Assembly (NCBI RefSeq): GCF_047948215.1
Contig: NC_134462.1
Location: 118,850,437 to 118,914,436 of the forward strand
Direction of reading: 5' to 3'
DNA: 64,000 nt
Origin: Lycorma delicatula
Taxonomy: Eukaryota; Arthropoda; Insecta; Hemiptera; Fulgoridae
Position numbers and translations under genes: made by a program. Below the pieces are notes generated by a model that worked only from the letters and a program-made list of their open reading frames with translations, was not told the DNA's origin and did not search any database. This document shows positions 38,281 to 47,971 of the stretch, one piece after another. Each line of letters opens with the position of its first letter. Positions within the stretch are counted from its first letter, which is position 1.

Positions 38281-39014
38281 GTGACCGCTAGTACCGCCAC
38301 ATCCTCGCGAATGAAATACGATATGCCCGCACCGTTTAGTTAGAATCATTGAATTAAATAAACAAAAAATATTATATTTAAATAAAATTATAAAAATATA
38401 AATTAAGTAATATGCATATGTGTGTTTAAGCCGTTCATCAGAAAAAAAGCCGCGTGACGGGAAAGTCCTACAACAGTGTTGTCAGCTTTTTTTTTTATTT
38501 TTCAATAAATTGTTTAAAAAAGGAAAAAATTACAATAAATGAATGAAAGTTTCATTTTTAGTGTCTGTAGAGGCTTCTTAATTTATTTTTCTTCCGTTAT
38601 TGTTTCATCAGTATTTCTAATTATATTATTATGGTAAGATAAAAATTACGTATTATTATTTTTTTTTTTAATGCAACCCTTTTCAAAACTAGTTTAAAAT
38701 TTAATTAATTAGTTTCAAAAGTAGTTTAAATTTATAAGTAAACCCCTCATTTATTAATATGGAATTTAATTTCTTTATATTACTAAAGTATAAATAAAGC
38801 AAATACCAAAAACAGACAAATATAAAGTACATTCTAACAAAATTTTATAATTTAAATTTTATTATTTTTTGAACTGAGGCGATTTTAAGGCGTTGGAAAA
38901 TTCTAAATTTCAATTTTATTTTACTTCCAGCAATAACTTTCCTTTGTCGTATACTGCAGTAGTTTGGAAAGTTAAAATAATTTTTTTTTAATGTGCAGAC
39001 TAGACTACTAACGA
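38281..39014. other. AT-rich DNA without recognised genes
   Basis: Nothing recognised. Confidence 0.5.
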
Positions 39015-39235
39015 CTAAACTAGCTCACCGGGCTGGTCTAGTAGTTTTCTAGTGTTCTAGTCGCAAATCAGTCGTTTAAAAGCTGATTTTCGTAGTTGAA
39101 AGTTCTCTGGTTCAAGTTCTAGTAAACTTTAGTTGCTTTTATACGGATTTGAATACTAGAAAGCGGATACCGGTGTACTAGTCGGCCTGAGTCTGTACAA
39201 GACTACACCTAATTTACATGTTATACTTATTATAG
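39015..39235 (+). repeat. SINE-1 copy, diverged
   Basis: The head CACCGGGCTGGTCTAGTAGT, a B-box-like GGTTCAAGTTC and the ACGGATTTGAATACTAGA block follow the order of the copy at 37071-37361. The stretch between A and B boxes is rearranged and the 3' part is shortened. No target duplication was recognised. Confidence 0.75.
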
Positions 39236-40317
39236 GCCTATAGGGGGGAGTGTTTTGTTTAGTAGTTGAACAGATTGCAAATACATATTCGGAAAAAAAA
39301 ATCAATGTGCAGAGATTTTTATTATTATGTTAGAAACATATACACACTAATATAATTAAAAAAAAAAAACAACTGTTGTTACTTAATGCATATGATGGCA
39401 AGACAATTTTATTGAAATTTAATGTAAAAAAATAAAAAAAACGTGAGTTGACATATAACACATGTATGTGACTGACTACAGAAAACATTTATTGTATTCT
39501 TTTTAAAATATTTTCCTTCGAAAACAGAAACGTATTTTAAAATTTTTATGAAAAATGTCACCACCTCACTTTTATCATAAAAAACCTAAACTTTATAAAG
39601 AAATTAAGCTCTTCAAAAAATTACACTTTCTTAATTTTATTACATAACCAATAAACTATATGAAATTTAGTTTATCAAAAATCGTTTTGATATTAGATTA
39701 TGTTATCAAATGATATTGATAATTCTTTCTGGTTTTTCCCTAATAGAAAAATCAGTAAATCACCCTCTTTTTTTTAAATAAGAAAAATTTTTGCAGTGTC
39801 CATCTACTCTTTGCCTCATTTATTTATAGGTTTACCTACTTTCTTATTCTACTAATAAATACAGTAATATTCAAAGCCTAAGCCTGCACTTGAGATATAT
39901 CCTAGATTACGAATTATTTAGCAGTAGACTTTCTCCTTTCCGCTTCAGATATATATATATATATATAATCACTATTAGGATACCATCTCCACAAATCTTT
40001 GACGTACATATTCAAATAATTTAATTTATTTTTGGTTAGATACATATGAAATATTTCATTCAATCAAGTGAGTGCACTAAATATTTAAGGATTTAAAAAA
40101 AAAACAAAATTGTAGATAAATATACGACTAAAAACTTTCAAAACCAAAAATATTTTTGAACCTAACCGAATGAGATACATAAATAAATCTTTTATTTAAC
40201 AATGATTTTTTTAAATAATAAAAAACAGAGATATTATTTTAATTCGTTAAATATTAAAATTATTATTAATAATTAATTATAAATAAATAAACAACCTATT
40301 TTATTAAAAATTCTTTA
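39236..40317. other. AT-rich DNA; short TA tract at 39948-39967
   Basis: No coding similarity. This is the left flank of the large retrotransposon. Confidence 0.5.
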
Positions 40318-40324
40318 CGGAAAT

Positions 40325-40686
40325 AATTTTTTTTTACTGAATTTTTACGGGCATCGACTGCTAAGGTCATTAGCCCTCGTCACATTCTTTAAAAGAAATT
40401 ATTATCTCCATCAGGATCGTCATATGTAAGGGTGTAAAGGGCCCTTACATTTTATTTAAAAACACAAACTTCACAATAAACATTAAAACATGAAAGACAA
40501 GGACAATCACAAACACTTACGGGGTGTAAAGGGCCCCAATATTAAAATTTGAGATAGGTTCTCAAAAGACCATGAACTTAAAATTATAATTAATCTTATC
40601 AATACCATATCTTTCTTTCTTTCTTCTATATGTATATATAAAACTACCGCTTAGAGTATCTTTTACCACAGCTTTAAACTTCCATT
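40325..40686 (-). repeat. 3' UTR of the I-group retrotransposon
   Basis: Minus-strand 3' UTR. It contains GGGTGTAAAGGGCCC twice (40430-40444 and 40522-40536, written on the plus strand); the first copy lies in a hairpin, GTAAGGG pairing with CCCTTAC (40426-40448). Close to the end the minus strand reads GAGGGCTAATGACC and GCATCGACTGC motifs, of a kind recurring near the 3' ends of I- and R1-related insect elements, which the element's own reverse transcriptase probably recognises. It ends in an A run at about 40325-40335. Confidence 0.7.
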
Positions 40687-41805
40687 TTATAGACTTTTAA
40701 GAAGTCCACTGGCGTGTAAAAAAGCAACTATATATTCTTCATTTCCAATATCCAGATCAGCACTAATGTTATTTGTAAGACGGAACCTCTTTCTGAGGTC
40801 CTCATATATGGTACACTCTTCTATTAGATGCTTGATTGTTAGTGTTTTATTACAAACACCGCACATTGGTCTCACTTCGCCGGTTAACAAATATAAATTT
40901 GTTAATCGCGTGTGACCGATTCTAAGTCTGGTCACCGCTACTTGTTCACGGCGAGTCAACTTAAAGTCGCTTTTCCATTTATAAGGAGAAGTTTTAACTG
41001 AGTTTAATTTTGTATTTAAACTCCTCCATTCAGCGTTCCACTTGTTTCTTACTATGTTTGTTAGACGGTTTTTAACATCTGCCACTCTTACAGGAAATGC
41101 ATCCAAATCATCGCAGACTGTTGCCTTTCTGGCAGCTTCGTCTGCGATTTCATTACCTGTAATACCAGCATGCCCCGGAGTCCATACAAATACGCATCGC
41201 TGTCCTCGTTGTTTTAGTACGTATAAAATGGACAGGATGTTTGCAATTAGGACATCCTTAATGTTCTTGTTCCGAATTGCGACGAGTGCACTTAATGAAT
41301 CGGAACATATTAGCACTCTCTCTTCGCAATAGTGTTCAGTGTAGCGAAGAGCTTGCTGAATTGCAGTGAGTTCTGCCGTGTAGACACTGGCCACATCTGG
41401 CAGTCTCCAAGAGTGGGCTTCTTCATTTACATATATCGAGCATCCAACACCATGTTCGGTTTTAGAACCGTCAGTATAAATTCTAATATGTTCTTCGTAA
41501 CTACTGACGGTTGCTAAAAATTCCTGCTGGATGATCATTGCTGGTTTCTTTTTTATTTCTCCTTGAGAGAGATCCAAACTTGTATTTACCGCTGGCAAGA
41601 GCCATGGCGGTATTTCTCTAGTAGAAATTGCTAGTGTCTCTGGTATAGCAATTTCATATTTTCTTCTTAATTCGTGATACCTAATTCCGGCTGGTCTGGA
41701 ATAGGTAGCACGACGTTCGTATAATGCAGCCATGGGATGATTCATAAACAATTTATTATTTATATGAGCAGGGAAAGCCCATATATTTGCTGCATATCTT
41801 AACAA
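40687..41805 (-). CDS. ORF2 segment: RNase H domain and C-terminal zinc finger
   Basis: A type I RNase H that removes the RNA strand of the DNA-RNA hybrid. Residues of the catalytic set are visible: YTDGSKTEHGVG (Asp), YTAELTAIQQAL (Glu), ICSDSLSAL (Asp) and GNEIADEAARKA (Asp). The WTPGHAGITGN block is also kept. Near the C-terminus lies a finger of the form MCGVCNKTLTIKHLIEEC, which in related elements helps bind template RNA. The first ~60 residues continue the reverse transcriptase thumb. The frame is intact to the stop at 40687-40689, but it is separated from upstream coding by the 8-base duplication. Confidence 0.9.
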   Translation of the reverse strand: MLRYAANIWAFPAHINNKLFMNHPMAALYERRATYSRPAGIRYHELRRKYEIAIPETLAISTREIPPWLLPAVNTSLDLSQGEIKKKPAMIIQQEFLATVSSYEEHIRIYTDGSKTEHGVGCSIYVNEEAHSWRLPDVASVYTAELTAIQQALRYTEHYCEERVLICSDSLSALVAIRNKNIKDVLIANILSILYVLKQRGQRCVFVWTPGHAGITGNEIADEAARKATVCDDLDAFPVRVADVKNRLTNIVRNKWNAEWRSLNTKLNSVKTSPYKWKSDFKLTRREQVAVTRLRIGHTRLTNLYLLTGEVRPMCGVCNKTLTIKHLIEECTIYEDLRKRFRLTNNISADLDIGNEEYIVAFLHASGLLKSL

Positions 41806-43121
41806 GAGGATCTCAGGATCTCTCTTCTATAATGTAGTGGCATTATTCCGGCTTCAGACATCAGACTAGCCGCCGGACTTGTGCGGAAAGCACCTGTTGC
41901 GTATCTTATCCCGCTATTATGAACTACGTCTAACTTTCTTAAGTGCGACTTTCTAGCGGATGAATATACGATACATCCATAGTCTAGTTTAGATTGAACC
42001 AATGCTTTATATAGTCTCAATAATGTCTCTTTGTCTGAGCCCCAATTTAAGTTCGATAAACATTTTATAATGTTTAGGGCTCTTTTGCATCTATCACTCA
42101 AGTCCTGTATATGTAATCCCCATGTAAGGGATTTATCCAATACTAGTCCTAAATACTTTACGCTGTCTTTATATTGTATTGGATTATCATCAATTGTCAG
42201 AGCAGGACTTTGATGAGGAATTCTCTTCCTACAAAAGTGTACACAGCACGTTTTTTCTGGTGAGAATTGGAATCCTGTATTCCTTGCAACTTCATTTAGA
42301 GCATTGATCGCTCGTTGCAGTTTGTACTTCACCATAGCAGTCTTGTTGCTGGCATATACGATTGCCAGATCATCAACATAGACGCTTTTGCTGATTTCTA
42401 CTGGAATGGCTAATATCAATTTATTAATGGCAATGGTAAACAAGGTACCGCTCAACGGCGAACCTTGCGGTATGCCATTTTCCAATATTCTTTCACATGA
42501 ATATTCATTTTTGACGCGTACTTGGAAGGTGCGGTCATTCATGTAGTTGCTGAGCAGTATAGGCAAATTGCCACGAACGCCCCATTCATGTAACTGGAGC
42601 ATTATACCATGACGCCAGGTCATATCGAAAGCCTTCTGAAGATCAAAGAAGACTCCGACTCAATGTTTCCTTGAAATAAAGCTGTTATATATAATGTCCT
42701 CTAAGCTGATCATTTGATCAGTGGTAGAATGGTATTGTCGAAAACCTGCTTGATACGGTGATATCAGGTTTTCTTTTTCCAAAACCCAGACGAGTCGATT
42801 ATTAATCATTTTTTCCAATATTTTCCCCATAGCACACGTCAAAGAAATAGGACGGTAGCTATTGGGGTCTGTTAAATTTTTATTTTTCTTTGGTACTGGA
42901 ACAACATGAGCTTTTTTCCACTGCTGCGGGTACGTTCCATCCCGCCATATTTTATTGTAAAGTTCTAATAATCTACACTTTGCAGTGGTATTCAGCTGCC
43001 TGATCATATTATAGTGGATTTCATCCGGACCAGCAGCTGTGTTACCTGATTTTTCCAACGCATTCGTGAATTCTTCCATTTTAAATGGTACATTATATGG
43101 AGTAATTATACTCAGTTCCAA
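41799..43121 (-). pseudogene. ORF2 segment: reverse transcriptase with internal TGA
   Basis: RNA-dependent DNA polymerase of the element. Conserved blocks in order are AAGPDEIHYNMI, WKKAHVVPVPKK, NSYRPISLTCAMGKILEKM, a GFRQYHSTTDQ block, FFDLQKAFD (catalytic Asp), GIPQGSPLSGTLF, YVDDLAIVY (catalytic box) and VKYLGLVLD. The frame is interrupted by one TGA at 42662-42660, directly before the catalytic FFDLQKAFD block; sequence on both sides is in the same frame. The frame ends at 41799 because of the 8-base duplication. The start at 43121 is not a true initiation codon but the point where the frame becomes recognisable after the upstream frameshift. Confidence 0.9.
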
Positions 43122-44373
43122 AATTTAGTAGACCTTCGTGTTCTTCTTTTTTGGTTCGAAAACCTTCCTCGTAGTTGGCCGTTTTGCTGGCCTTTTCGAA
43201 ATGATTGGATAACAGCTCTGCAATTTCATATGGAGTATCTTTTATTTCATCTTCATCTTGAAGGCTAGTTATGGGAGCAAAATCATTACGCCCACAAATC
43301 GCCTTCACTTTCCTCCAAACATCTGATGCAGTAGTAGTTTTGTCGATGGATGACACGTATTGCTGCCAGGATCGTTTTTTCGAATCTATCATAACACGTT
43401 TTGCATACGCCCTGTATTTCTTAAAGGCAACAAGATTTTCTATACTAGGACGCTTCTTAAAGGCATTATACGCCCTTTTCTTTCTTTTTATAGCTTCACT
43501 TATTTCATCGTTCCACCATGGAACGGGTTTCTTTGTAAGTTTCCCAGATGTTTTGGGAATATATCTCGATGCCGACTCAATTATTGCATTTGTTATGGCG
43601 TCGACATCGTCTCCGATAACTCCAGTTGTTTCCGGGAGCATCGTTCTAGCTGTGAAGCTCGTCCAGTCTGCCTTTTCAAATAACCATCTTTTAGGGATGG
43701 GATATATTGTTCTTGTAACATCAGTTACAATTTGCACCGGGAAATGATCGCTTCCATGCAGATCGTCTATAACATAGAAGCTGTACCTCGGTGCTATCGA
43801 TCCGCTTATAAGTGCAAGATCTATACAGGACGTCGATCCATCTCTGGCATTGAAAAAGGTTCCTGATCCGTCGTTTAAAATAATAAGTTCTGAATTCATC
43901 AGGAACCCTTCCAGTTCTCTTCCACGGGGATCTACTCGATCCGATCCCCAGAGAGAATTATGAGCGTTAAAGTCTCCCACCAGTAAAACTGGTGGGGGAA
44001 GCTCGGAAATTAGTCTTTCTATGTCATCCTTATTCCAATCGTAATTCGGTAAGTATATGCTGCACACAGTGATCTTAAGCGGTCGCTTCATTCTAACGGC
44101 GACCGCTTGTAGGTTGGTGTTTAGAACAACCGCTTCGGTGGTAGCTCTAGTCGATGTTAATATAGCTACTCCACCTCTAACTCTTACATTTGGCGGTTGA
44201 TCTCGCCGAAATATATCGAATCCTTTTAATTTAAAATTTTCATTTCGGCGGAAATGCGTTTCTTGCAGACATATACAAATCGGGTCTACGTCATGTACCA
44301 AGCGTTGGAGCTCATGGATGTTTGAAAAACATCCATTGATGTTCCATTGTACAATCGACTCGCTAATTTTTAA
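43093..44373 (-). CDS. ORF2 segment: APE-like endonuclease
   Basis: This domain nicks genomic DNA so that the 3'-OH primes reverse transcription. Reading from 44373, the first conserved block is IVQWNING (asparagine of the active site, near 44350). It is followed by LQET (catalytic glutamate), GGVAI, VGDFNAHNSLWGS (catalytic Asp/Asn), SCIDL and GSDHFPV (catalytic Asp-His). All key residues are present. A start at 44301 would cut off the first catalytic block, so I extend upstream to the preceding stop; no AUG occurs there. After the enzyme core comes a basic linker (KKRAYNAFKKRPS). The frame ends at 43093 where a frameshift separates it from the reverse transcriptase. Confidence 0.88.
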   Translation of the reverse strand, partial: LKISESIVQWNINGCFSNIHELQRLVHDVDPICICLQETHFRRNENFKLKGFDIFRRDQPPNVRVRGGVAILTSTRATTEAVVLNTNLQAVAVRMKRPLKITVCSIYLPNYDWNKDDIERLISELPPPVLLVGDFNAHNSLWGSDRVDPRGRELEGFLMNSELIILNDGSGTFFNARDGSTSCIDLALISGSIAPRYSFYVIDDLHGSDHFPVQIVTDVTRTIYPIPKRWLFEKADWTSFTARTMLPETTGVIGDDVDAITNAIIESASRYIPKTSGKLTKKPVPWWNDEISEAIKRKKRAYNAFKKRPSIENLVAFKKYRAYAKRVMIDSKKRSWQQYVSSIDKTTTASDVWRKVKAICGRNDFAPITSLQDEDEIKDTPYEIAELLSNHFEKASKTANYEEGFRTKKEEHEGLLNFGTEYNYSI

Positions 44374-44378
44374 TTAAA

Positions 44379-45908
44379 TTATTGCCTGGGTTTTCCTTTC
44401 GGCCATCCCTTTTTCCTTTTCTTCTCCATCCTACGAACAGCATCGTGTTCGCGGAGAAGGTCGTCGCCTGTAAGGCTTCCGGTCTCCGTATCGGAGACCA
44501 CCGAAGCCGCCGACGACGACGGGCATGGGTCGGCGCCGGTTTCAGGCGCCGATTGAGAGGCGGCAACCTGGCCGCTCCCCAACACGGGGGTCGCACCGGT
44601 CACCGCCTGTGCGAGGGGGGACACTCGCCCCCCCTGTGTGATTTTTTGTGGCCTCTGAGGCTTAGAGGCCACTTCAGTTGCAGGAGGCTTGGAAGCCTCC
44701 ATAACAGTCTCTGTCGGTATTATTGTTTTCTTGACATCAAGAATCTCGCTGAGACGGACTTGACATTCTGGTTTGGTGTCCGTTTTCTTTTCTGGAGGAG
44801 CAACTTTTACTTTTATTGACTTATCTTCAGCAGGCTGTACCACTATCTTTGGCTTAACAAATTCTTTATTGCCAAAAGGTTTCATCTTGTTTTCGATGAT
44901 CCTCTCAATCATGTTAGCCAAAGTAGGCGCAAGTTTATTTATAATTTGAGCCTCATCTACAGCAATCGGAGCAGGAGCGGGAACAGTAGCCGCAGCCTGA
45001 GCATAAGATGTTGTTGCTCTAGGCTTACGGGCGTTAACTATCTTCTTTGCCTCGAAGTAGCTGACTTTTTGCAGGGTTTTTACTTCCTGCACAGCTACTT
45101 CATCTTTGTAGACAGGACAATTCCTTGATCTACAAGAATGCGCTCCTTTGCAGTTTATACATGTAGGAGGCTCTTTACATGGCTCTCCCTCATGCACCTC
45201 TTCACCGCACACGCATATTTGCGGTCTTTCGCATCTAAGAGCGGTATGGCCAAAGCGTTGGCACTTGAAGCACCTCATCGGCTGTGGGACAAATGCCCGC
45301 ACATCCAAACGGTGAATCCCCGCTCTTATCTTTTCTGGCAAAGTAGGCCGGTTGAAAGTGAGGACATGAGAAGCTGAGGGTAAGACCTCACCGTTCCTTC
45401 TCATGTTCAATCGACGGCACTCTATTACTCCTTGTGCTGCCAGTTCCTCTACAATCTCTTGCTCCGAACAATTTAAAAGATCCCGACAGACCACAACACC
45501 CCTTGAGGTGTTGAGCGTGCCGTGGGGATCAACACGTACCGCTAGCTCTCCAATTTTCTTCAGCCCTAAAATCTTCTGAGACTGTATATCATTAACAGTC
45601 TCTACATGAAGTCCCGTAAAAGTTTTCCTTATTTCTTTAACAGGGCCTCCAGCACATTTGTTTATTTCTCGAGCGATGAGAAAAGGACTCACCCTCGAGA
45701 AATTGCCATCCTCCTTCGTAATAACCAAATACTTGGGTTTTGGTATGCTGCTCTTGAAAAAAGCTTTCTGCAAGCTTTTCCTAGCCTTAATCTCACTCCT
45801 CTTAATCTCCGTACTCTTTCGGCGTTTCGCTTCAGGCGAAACAGCCGGCTCTAAACGAGGGTGTTTACGTGCACCCTCTGCCACGTTGGTTTGTTCAGGA
45901 AAATTCAT
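44379..45908 (-). CDS. ORF1 protein with three cysteine knuckles
   Basis: A nucleic-acid chaperone that packages the element's RNA. I start at ATG 45908-45906 because the two codons before it begin with TTG; this gives about 509 residues, within the range of I-group ORF1 proteins. The N-terminal part is basic (KRRKSTEIKRSEIKARKS). The middle, about residues 60-205, may form an RRM-like fold. Around residues 210-270 are three zinc knuckles: CFKCQRFGHTALRC, CVCGEEVHEGEPC and CINCKGAHSCRSRNC. The C-terminus is rich in Pro, Ala, Ser and Thr, ending in a lysine-rich patch (KKRKKGWPKGKPRQ). The frame is entirely open. Its stop is six bases before the ORF2 frame opens. Confidence 0.9.
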   Translation of the reverse strand: MNFPEQTNVAEGARKHPRLEPAVSPEAKRRKSTEIKRSEIKARKSLQKAFFKSSIPKPKYLVITKEDGNFSRVSPFLIAREINKCAGGPVKEIRKTFTGLHVETVNDIQSQKILGLKKIGELAVRVDPHGTLNTSRGVVVCRDLLNCSEQEIVEELAAQGVIECRRLNMRRNGEVLPSASHVLTFNRPTLPEKIRAGIHRLDVRAFVPQPMRCFKCQRFGHTALRCERPQICVCGEEVHEGEPCKEPPTCINCKGAHSCRSRNCPVYKDEVAVQEVKTLQKVSYFEAKKIVNARKPRATTSYAQAAATVPAPAPIAVDEAQIINKLAPTLANMIERIIENKMKPFGNKEFVKPKIVVQPAEDKSIKVKVAPPEKKTDTKPECQVRLSEILDVKKTIIPTETVMEASKPPATEVASKPQRPQKITQGGRVSPLAQAVTGATPVLGSGQVAASQSAPETGADPCPSSSAASVVSDTETGSLTGDDLLREHDAVRRMEKKRKKGWPKGKPRQ

Positions 45909-46445
45909 GAACAAGTAATCCCTTCTGTAGTAAGGCTAGCCGCCGGGGTACACCCCCACTCCAGGGCTACCAACCCTGGAGGGCCGTTCCGGTACTCCTG
46001 TGGAACTGGCATATGTCCTGGCAGAGAGCGGATGCGCAGTCTCTGCACTGACTCCAGGCCCCTACACACCGAAGCTTTCAGGGCTCCCATGCTCCGAACA
46101 TGGGCACCTTAACTACATGCTTGCCATCGCAGGGAGCATGTGGACGACGAAAGGTCTCCGTTACACCTGCAAATAACTTTGACCGTGGCCGCCACATCGC
46201 CAGCTCTAACGGCGGTATTAATCCATTTCCGTAATCGTTAATAATGTCATATCTGCAGGTGGCCGTAAAGTCCAGTCCTGTAATTCGGCCTATAGATGTA
46301 AATCGACCGAAAAAAGTATATCCGAGAAACAACACTCGGAACCCCGTTAGCCAGCTATATGTAATGTACTTGAGTACAGCTGTTACCGCCCTGGACGTGG
46401 AACGTAGATGTTGTGTTCCGGACGTGGGGAATATCTACCTCAGGG
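45909..46445 (-). promoter_or_regulatory. 5' UTR of the I-group retrotransposon with terminal hairpin
   Basis: About 540 bases between the presumed 5' end and the ORF1 start. It is richer in GC than the flank. The outermost part can fold: CCGCCCTG at 46386-46393 pairs with CAGGGCGG at 46441-46448 and GTAGAT pairs with ATCTAC inside it. Elements of this type carry an internal promoter in the 5' UTR, so the promoter is probably here, but no specific element could be identified. A minus-strand open frame within it (46078-46335) has no family similarity and is not called a gene. Confidence 0.55.
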
Positions 46446-46452
46446 CGGAAAT

Positions 46453-47367
46453 GTTTTTTATTATATTTATAACGTAAGAGCAACGAATGTGTATTACATG
46501 TAATTTAACTTAAAATTAAAAGGTATTAAACTCATCGTCATTGTTTCATTCTATTAATTAATACATGCTGACTGGAATTTTTTTTTTAATGTAATTTCAT
46601 ATTTGTGAAGGCTAGTGCCACTTTTTAACTATAGGCAACAACCATTTCGAATTCGTTTATACTTTTCTATGACAAGACGTTTTTTTAGAAAATATATTTT
46701 TAAAAAATATTGTTTTTTAATCCTTTGTTAAAAATTATTTTTTGAATGCGTCTTCAAAAAAATACTTAAAAATTTAAACAAAATTAATTGAAATTCGAAA
46801 TCGTTAAAAAATCTTAAAATTTAGTAATTTAAGTAAGTATTAATTTTTATCCTTTGAAATGAAAGTTATTTTGGATTTCTTTTTAAAAATTACTGTAATA
46901 ATCCACTCTTAAGAAATAAAGCCAACATATTACCTAAAATTATCTTCAGTAATTTCATGTTAAAATAAACTTTATAAATAACTTTTAGGTTAACCGGAAG
47001 AAACTTACAATAGGAAAACTTTCTCTAAAGAAATAAAATAAGAATAATAATCTTTGATATAAGTTTGTTTGTTGAAAAATATGCTTTATATTGCATGAAA
47101 ATGAAATGAGAAACTGCAATATTTAATATAGATAAAAAGTCATTCTCTTGATAGATTTGACAAAATTTGATAGACATTAATTGTAATTTGGATGTTTTCT
47201 TAGCCACGTTTTTTAAAAATATTTTTAACGTGTTCATTTTTTTTGTTTTTTTTTTTTTATTAAGATGTGAGAGATTTCGGGGAATTTTTTATATATAGAA
47301 ATTTTATCTCAAGATGAAAAAATAACAACTGACCAATATTTAATAAAAAATAAACTGCCTCTTTATT
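46453..47367. other. AT-rich DNA without recognised genes
   Basis: Right flank of the retrotransposon; nothing recognised. Confidence 0.5.
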
Positions 47368-47700
47368 ATACAGGATTTTGCACAAAAAACAAATAAACTT
47401 TCAGGACATGTTTTACTGATGAAAATAATGAAAAAATTCATTTAAATATAGGTCTGGAAACGTTTTGTTTTCGAGTTACAGCTAAAGAAAAATTTCGCCC
47501 GGATTTCAGCTCTTCTGATAAAAAGAAGCCCTACTGTAATTTTTCGGACCCAAATTAAGGAGTAAAGTTGGTGGTTTCGTAAGTAATCTGATCTGGAAAA
47601 TTGGAAAAGACAGATCCAAGAACTGTAACTTCAGTAGTTTTCTATATACCCGATGTAAAACTCAAAATTTGGTGTTGAAAAACAAGTTTTTTTTTAGGTT
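47368..47700 (+). repeat. Left arm of long inverted repeat
   Basis: Reads towards the interior with ACTTTCAGGACATGTT early and a GAAAAACAAGTTTTTTTT stretch at the inner edge, matching the right arm in reverse orientation. Confidence 0.75.
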
Positions 47701-47971
47701 CGTAGTACCCTAGCTTTATTAAATGACCCTGGCGATATTAAACGACAAAACTTGTAGAGAATTTTGCAATAATTAATGTAAATACAACCAATAAAAAGTA
47801 AATAAAAACTTTTAAAAATCGTTTTTATTGAAGAAAGACAGACGAAAAACGTAATATTCTTTTTGTATCTAATATGCATTATTCTTAACATAGCTAAAAA
47901 AAAAAAAAAAAACAAGAAATGTTAAATGGTATCAAAATACCAACAGTATTCCAATAACTGAATAAACTCAG

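Larger units (their letters stand above)
40687..44373 (-). pseudogene. ORF2 polyprotein of the I-group retrotransposon (broken)
   Basis: ORF2 encodes endonuclease, reverse transcriptase, RNase H and a C-terminal CCHC finger, which together copy the element's RNA into a nicked target. Three lesions interrupt it. First, a single-base-type frameshift lies near 43110-43120. Second, an in-frame TGA at 42662-42660 sits just before the FFDLQKAFD block. Third, a tandem 8-base duplication (GAGATCCT twice on the minus strand, about 41806-41822) shifts the frame between reverse transcriptase and RNase H. The ORF2 frame opens at 44373, two codons past the ORF1 stop, and has no AUG before the conserved N-terminal endonuclease block. 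The three coding segments are listed separately. Confidence 0.9.
40325..46445 (-). mobile_element. Near-full-length I-group non-LTR retrotransposon (~6.1 kb)
   Basis: Minus-strand order: 5' UTR (46445-45909), ORF1 nucleic-acid-binding protein (45908-44379), ORF2 with endonuclease, reverse transcriptase and RNase H (44373-40687), then a 3' UTR ending in an A-rich tail near 40325. An RNase H domain after the reverse transcriptase plus an ORF1 with CCHC knuckles places it in the I-type group (I, Nimb, Ingi and relatives), unlike Jockey or RTE. A possible target duplication CGGAAAT occurs at 40318-40324 and 46446-46452. ORF1 is intact, ORF2 carries three lesions, and the catalytic residues I checked are kept, so inactivation looks recent. 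The copy is not 5'-truncated as far as the UTR length suggests. Confidence 0.9.

Noticed and set aside
44382..44819. Plus-strand open frames opposite ORF1 and ORF2 of the I-group element
   Set aside because: These and others between 41042 and 45918 are antisense to conserved coding sequence and have no independent support.
46078..46335. 85-codon open frame upstream of ORF1
   Set aside because: It lies in the retrotransposon 5' UTR and has no similarity to known ORF1 or ORF0 proteins.
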